NCBI GenBank assembly: GCA_036258055.1
Contig: DATAEK010000106.1
Location: 1 to 23,746 of the forward strand
DNA: 23,746 bases
Direction of reading: 5' to 3'
Source: DATAEK01 sp036258055
Lineage (GTDB): Bacteria; Acidobacteriota; Vicinamibacteria; Vicinamibacterales; 2-12-FULL-66-21
The notes below the pieces were generated by a model. The model had not been told where the DNA came from. It saw nothing but the letters and a program-made list of their open reading frames with translations, and did no database searches. A program made the translations under genes and the position numbers. Shown one piece after another: positions 21,223 through 23,746 of this stretch (its first letter is position 1; each line of letters opens with the position of its first letter).

Positions 21223-23746
21223 ATGGTGAGGAAGACAGAGCGTCTGCTGATGGCGTTCGCGTTGCTCGTGTTCGCGGGCATCGCACCAGCCGCTGCGCAG
21301 CAGACCTCAGGCAACATCGGCGGCCGTGTGCTCGACCCGCAGGGCGCCGCGATTCCCGGCGTGACGATCACCGCCAAGAACCCGGAGACCGGGTTCAACC
21401 GCGGAGCCGTCAGCGATTCCGAGGGCATTTACCGCCTCGCGGCGCTGCCCGTCGGCACCTACGATCTCACCGTCGAGCTCCAGGGCTTCACGACCATCGA
21501 TCGCAAGGGCATCGTGGTCAACGTCGGACAGACGGTTGACCTGAATTTCGATCTCAAGGTCGCCTCGGTGTCCGAGAGCGTCAACGTCACCGGCGAATCT
21601 CCGCTGGTCGAAACGGGTTCGTCCTCGGTCGGCGGGGTCGTGGACGTGAAGAACATCGAGAGCCTGCCGCTCAACGGCCGTCAGTTCGCGAACCTGGCGC
21701 TGACGATCCCGGGCGTCGGCCTCGGCTTCCACTCCGATCCGACGAAGAGCACGCAGTTCTCGCCGCAGATCGGCGGCGGCAACGGCCGGAACGTCAACTA
21801 CCAGATCGACGGCGGCGACAACAACGACGACACCGTCGGCGGCCTGCTGCAGCTCTTCCCGCTCGAGGCCATCCAGGAGTTCAACTTCCAGACGGCGCGC
21901 TACAAAGCGGAGTACGGCCGCAGCAACGGCGGCGTGATGAACATCGTCACCAAGAGCGGCACGAACCAGTTCCAGGGCAGTGGCTTCACGCTCTTCCGCG
22001 ATAGCTGGATGAACGCGACGACGGAGACCGAGAAGGTGAGCAACGTGGACAAGCAGGACTACCGCCGTTACCAGTTCGGTGGATCGTTCGGCGGGCCCAT
22101 CGTGCAGAACCGCGCGCACTTCTTCGGTGCCGCCGAGCGCACGCAGCTCGACACCAGCCAGACGGTCAACACCCTCGGCCTCTTCCCGAGCGAGGACGGG
22201 ATCTTCACCACGCCGGTCCGCGAAAACCTGATCACCGGGAAGGTGACGACGAACCTGAACGCGGCGCAGTACCTGTCAATCCGCTACGGCCGGAACACGA
22301 ACTCACAGCCCTACGGCGCAGGGCCGCAAGCTCCAGTCAACAACTGGGGTGTGAGCGAGAACAAGTTCAACTCGATCAACGTGAATCACAACTGGGTGCT
22401 GGGCGGGTCGCGCCTGAATGAGTTCATCTTCCAGTACGCCGATTTCTCGAACTTCATCAGCGCGAACAGCCTCGATCCGTATCAGATTTTTCCCAACGGT
22501 GTGACGATCGGGCAGAACCCGAACACGCCGCAGACGACACAGCAGAAGAAATGGCAGTTCCGCGATGACTTCTCGTGGCACATGGCAGGAATGGGTGGCC
22601 TCGGCCACGACTTCAAGGCCGGCGTGAACTTCATCAACGAGCCGCGGCTCTTCATCACGTTCAACGTTGGCACGGGAGGCTACGCCTATCAGCACCTCGA
22701 CAACAACGTGAGCGGGCCGATCTCACAGGTGACGCTGCAGGGCGGGGCCGCTGAAGCCAACATTCCGACCAAGCAGTTCGCGACCTACATCCAGGACGAC
22801 TGGCGCGTGACCGACAAGCTCACGCTGAACCTCGGCCTGCGCTACGACCTGAACACCGGCTTCGCGATCGACCAGTTGCTCAACCCGAACTACGTGATGC
22901 TCGACGTCGCCGGCAAAGAGGGGCGGCTCGCGGGTCTTCCCGGGTTCGAGGACTTCGGGAAGGAACCGAAGGAGGACTACGACAACATCCAGCCGCGTGT
23001 CGGCCTGGCGTATGACGTCCGCGGCAACGGACGCGACGTCGTCCGCGCAGGGTACGGCCGGTACTTCGACTTCGGGTACACGAACTCGAACATCCTGTTC
23101 GCCGCGGTCAATGCAACCGGCGTCGGCGCGGGGACGGTGTTCGAGGTGAACAACGCGAGCGGGATTCGGAATCCAAACGGGACGTTCTTCAGCGTGAACG
23201 ATCCGGTCTCGAATATTCAGGCGCTCAACGAGGCCGGCGGTGCCCTGCCGCTCAATCGCCACGTCGCGTCGCCGCGGCTGAAGCAGCCGTACACCGATCA
23301 GATCTCGCTCGGGTGGTCGCATCAGCTCGATCCGTCGACGGTCCTCGACGTGGACTACGTCCACATCAAGGGCTCCGACATCGGCTGGCGGCCGCGGCTG
23401 AATGCCATCCATCCGGGGCAAACGGCGCGTCCGCTCGCGCTGCTCGGCATCGTTCCGAGTCCCGAGGACATCGCGATCGCGATCAGCCGCGGGGAAAGCG
23501 AGCACGATGGTCTGAACCTCGGTCTTCGCCGTCGCATGAGCCATGGCTTGCAGCTGTCGGCCTGGTACTCGCTCTCGACTTCGAAGAGCACGACGGGGAA
23601 CAGCGGCGACGAGTTAGATCTGGTCAACATTCAGGACTCCGGCAATCCGTTCGCGGACGTGCAGAACGGGCCGTCACGGCGCTCGGACTCGCGGCATCGC
23701 GCAACGATCAGCGCGATCATCAGCGCGCCGTGGGGCCTCCAGGTCT
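21223..23746 (+). CDS. TonB-dependent receptor, acidobacterial Oar-like (3' truncated)
   Basis: The ATG at 21223 follows AAGGAGG (21208-21214) by eight bases. The frame stays open to the window end (841 codons), so the C-terminal barrel strands are missing. Residues 1-26 are a signal peptide (LLMAFALLVFAGIAPAAAQQ). Residues ~28-110 are a carboxypeptidase-regulatory-like domain (GGRVLDPQGAAIPGVTITAK, YRLAALPVGTYDLTVELQGF). A plug follows with VTGESPLVE, LPLNGRQFANLALTIPGV, IDGGDNNDDTVGG, EAIQEFNFQTARYKAEYGRS and GGVMNIVTKSGTNQFQGSGF. The rest is outer-membrane barrel. The family imports or binds large substrates at the outer membrane; in Acidobacteriota these receptors are numerous and their ligands mostly unknown. 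Confidence 0.95.
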   Translation, partial: MVRKTERLLMAFALLVFAGIAPAAAQQTSGNIGGRVLDPQGAAIPGVTITAKNPETGFNRGAVSDSEGIYRLAALPVGTYDLTVELQGFTTIDRKGIVVNVGQTVDLNFDLKVASVSESVNVTGESPLVETGSSSVGGVVDVKNIESLPLNGRQFANLALTIPGVGLGFHSDPTKSTQFSPQIGGGNGRNVNYQIDGGDNNDDTVGGLLQLFPLEAIQEFNFQTARYKAEYGRSNGGVMNIVTKSGTNQFQGSGFTLFRDSWMNATTETEKVSNVDKQDYRRYQFGGSFGGPIVQNRAHFFGAAERTQLDTSQTVNTLGLFPSEDGIFTTPVRENLITGKVTTNLNAAQYLSIRYGRNTNSQPYGAGPQAPVNNWGVSENKFNSINVNHNWVLGGSRLNEFIFQYADFSNFISANSLDPYQIFPNGVTIGQNPNTPQTTQQKKWQFRDDFSWHMAGMGGLGHDFKAGVNFINEPRLFITFNVGTGGYAYQHLDNNVSGPISQVTLQGGAAEANIPTKQFATYIQDDWRVTDKLTLNLGLRYDLNTGFAIDQLLNPNYVMLDVAGKEGRLAGLPGFEDFGKEPKEDYDNIQPRVGLAYDVRGNGRDVVRAGYGRYFDFGYTNSNILFAAVNATGVGAGTVFEVNNASGIRNPNGTFFSVNDPVSNIQALNEAGGALPLNRHVASPRLKQPYTDQISLGWSHQLDPSTVLDVDYVHIKGSDIGWRPRLNAIHPGQTARPLALLGIVPSPEDIAIAISRGESEHDGLNLGLRRRMSHGLQLSAWYSLSTSKSTTGNSGDELDLVNIQDSGNPFADVQNGPSRRSDSRHRATISAIISAPWGLQV

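Noticed and set aside
21307..23544. Minus-strand frames opposite the TonB-dependent receptor (270, 130 and 273 codons)
   Set aside because: They are shadows of the strongly supported receptor reading frame, rich in Arg/Val/Asp with no domain.

Overview
The window is GC-rich, densely coded bacterial chromosome. It most likely comes from an Acidobacteriota member of the Vicinamibacteria type. The grounds are an 'acidobacterial duplicated orphan permease' (ADOP/MacB-like), a TonB-dependent receptor with an N-terminal carboxypeptidase-regulatory-like domain and an LPLNGR plug motif, many ECF sigma factors, and secreted peptidases and amidohydrolases. This assignment is an inference; the window has no rRNA or tRNA.

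Positions 1-5526 (+ strand) hold a tightly coupled gene set. It starts with the 3' part of an ABC-type solute-binding protein fused to an OmpA-like peptidoglycan-binding domain. A TauC/SsuC-type permease, a TauB/SsuB-type ATPase, an unrecognised membrane-anchored coiled-coil protein and a Ycf46-like AAA+ ATPase with a degenerate first half follow. A 95-residue helical protein closes the set. The first four junctions are abutting or overlapping (stop-ATG, GTGA, TTGA, 11-bp overlap), so these proteins are probably made together. This is the best candidate here for an undescribed system: an ABC importer with a wall-tethered binding protein, linked to an AAA+ machine.

Positions 5527-5869 are a non-coding array of short AGTCG/CGACT units. 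It switches orientation near its middle, giving one large imperfect inverted repeat between two convergent genes. Positions 5858-9739 hold a secreted S9 peptidase (-) and, divergently, an exported amidohydrolase (+) flanked by two copies of a G-rich hairpin element. Positions 9740-11297 (-) look like a small operon: pseudo-receiver protein, small outer-membrane barrel, small lipoprotein-like protein. Positions 11445-14261 (-) carry the ADOP permease and a 98-residue helical protein.

Positions 14487-15387 (-) are an ECF sigma factor with an overlapping membrane anti-sigma-like gene. A PHP-domain phosphoesterase and a secreted M28 peptidase follow on the same strand. Positions 17796-19986 (-) are a three-gene unit (DUF1579-like exported protein, YCII/DGPF protein, ECF42-type sigma factor), a known pairing. 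A TolB-like exported protein (-) and a truncated TonB-dependent receptor (+) diverge from a 353-bp intergenic region with candidate regulatory motifs.

The intergenic spaces are unusually rich in small repeats: two hairpins with a compensatory base-pair change, a pair of G-rich hairpins, and several arrays with a 7-bp period.
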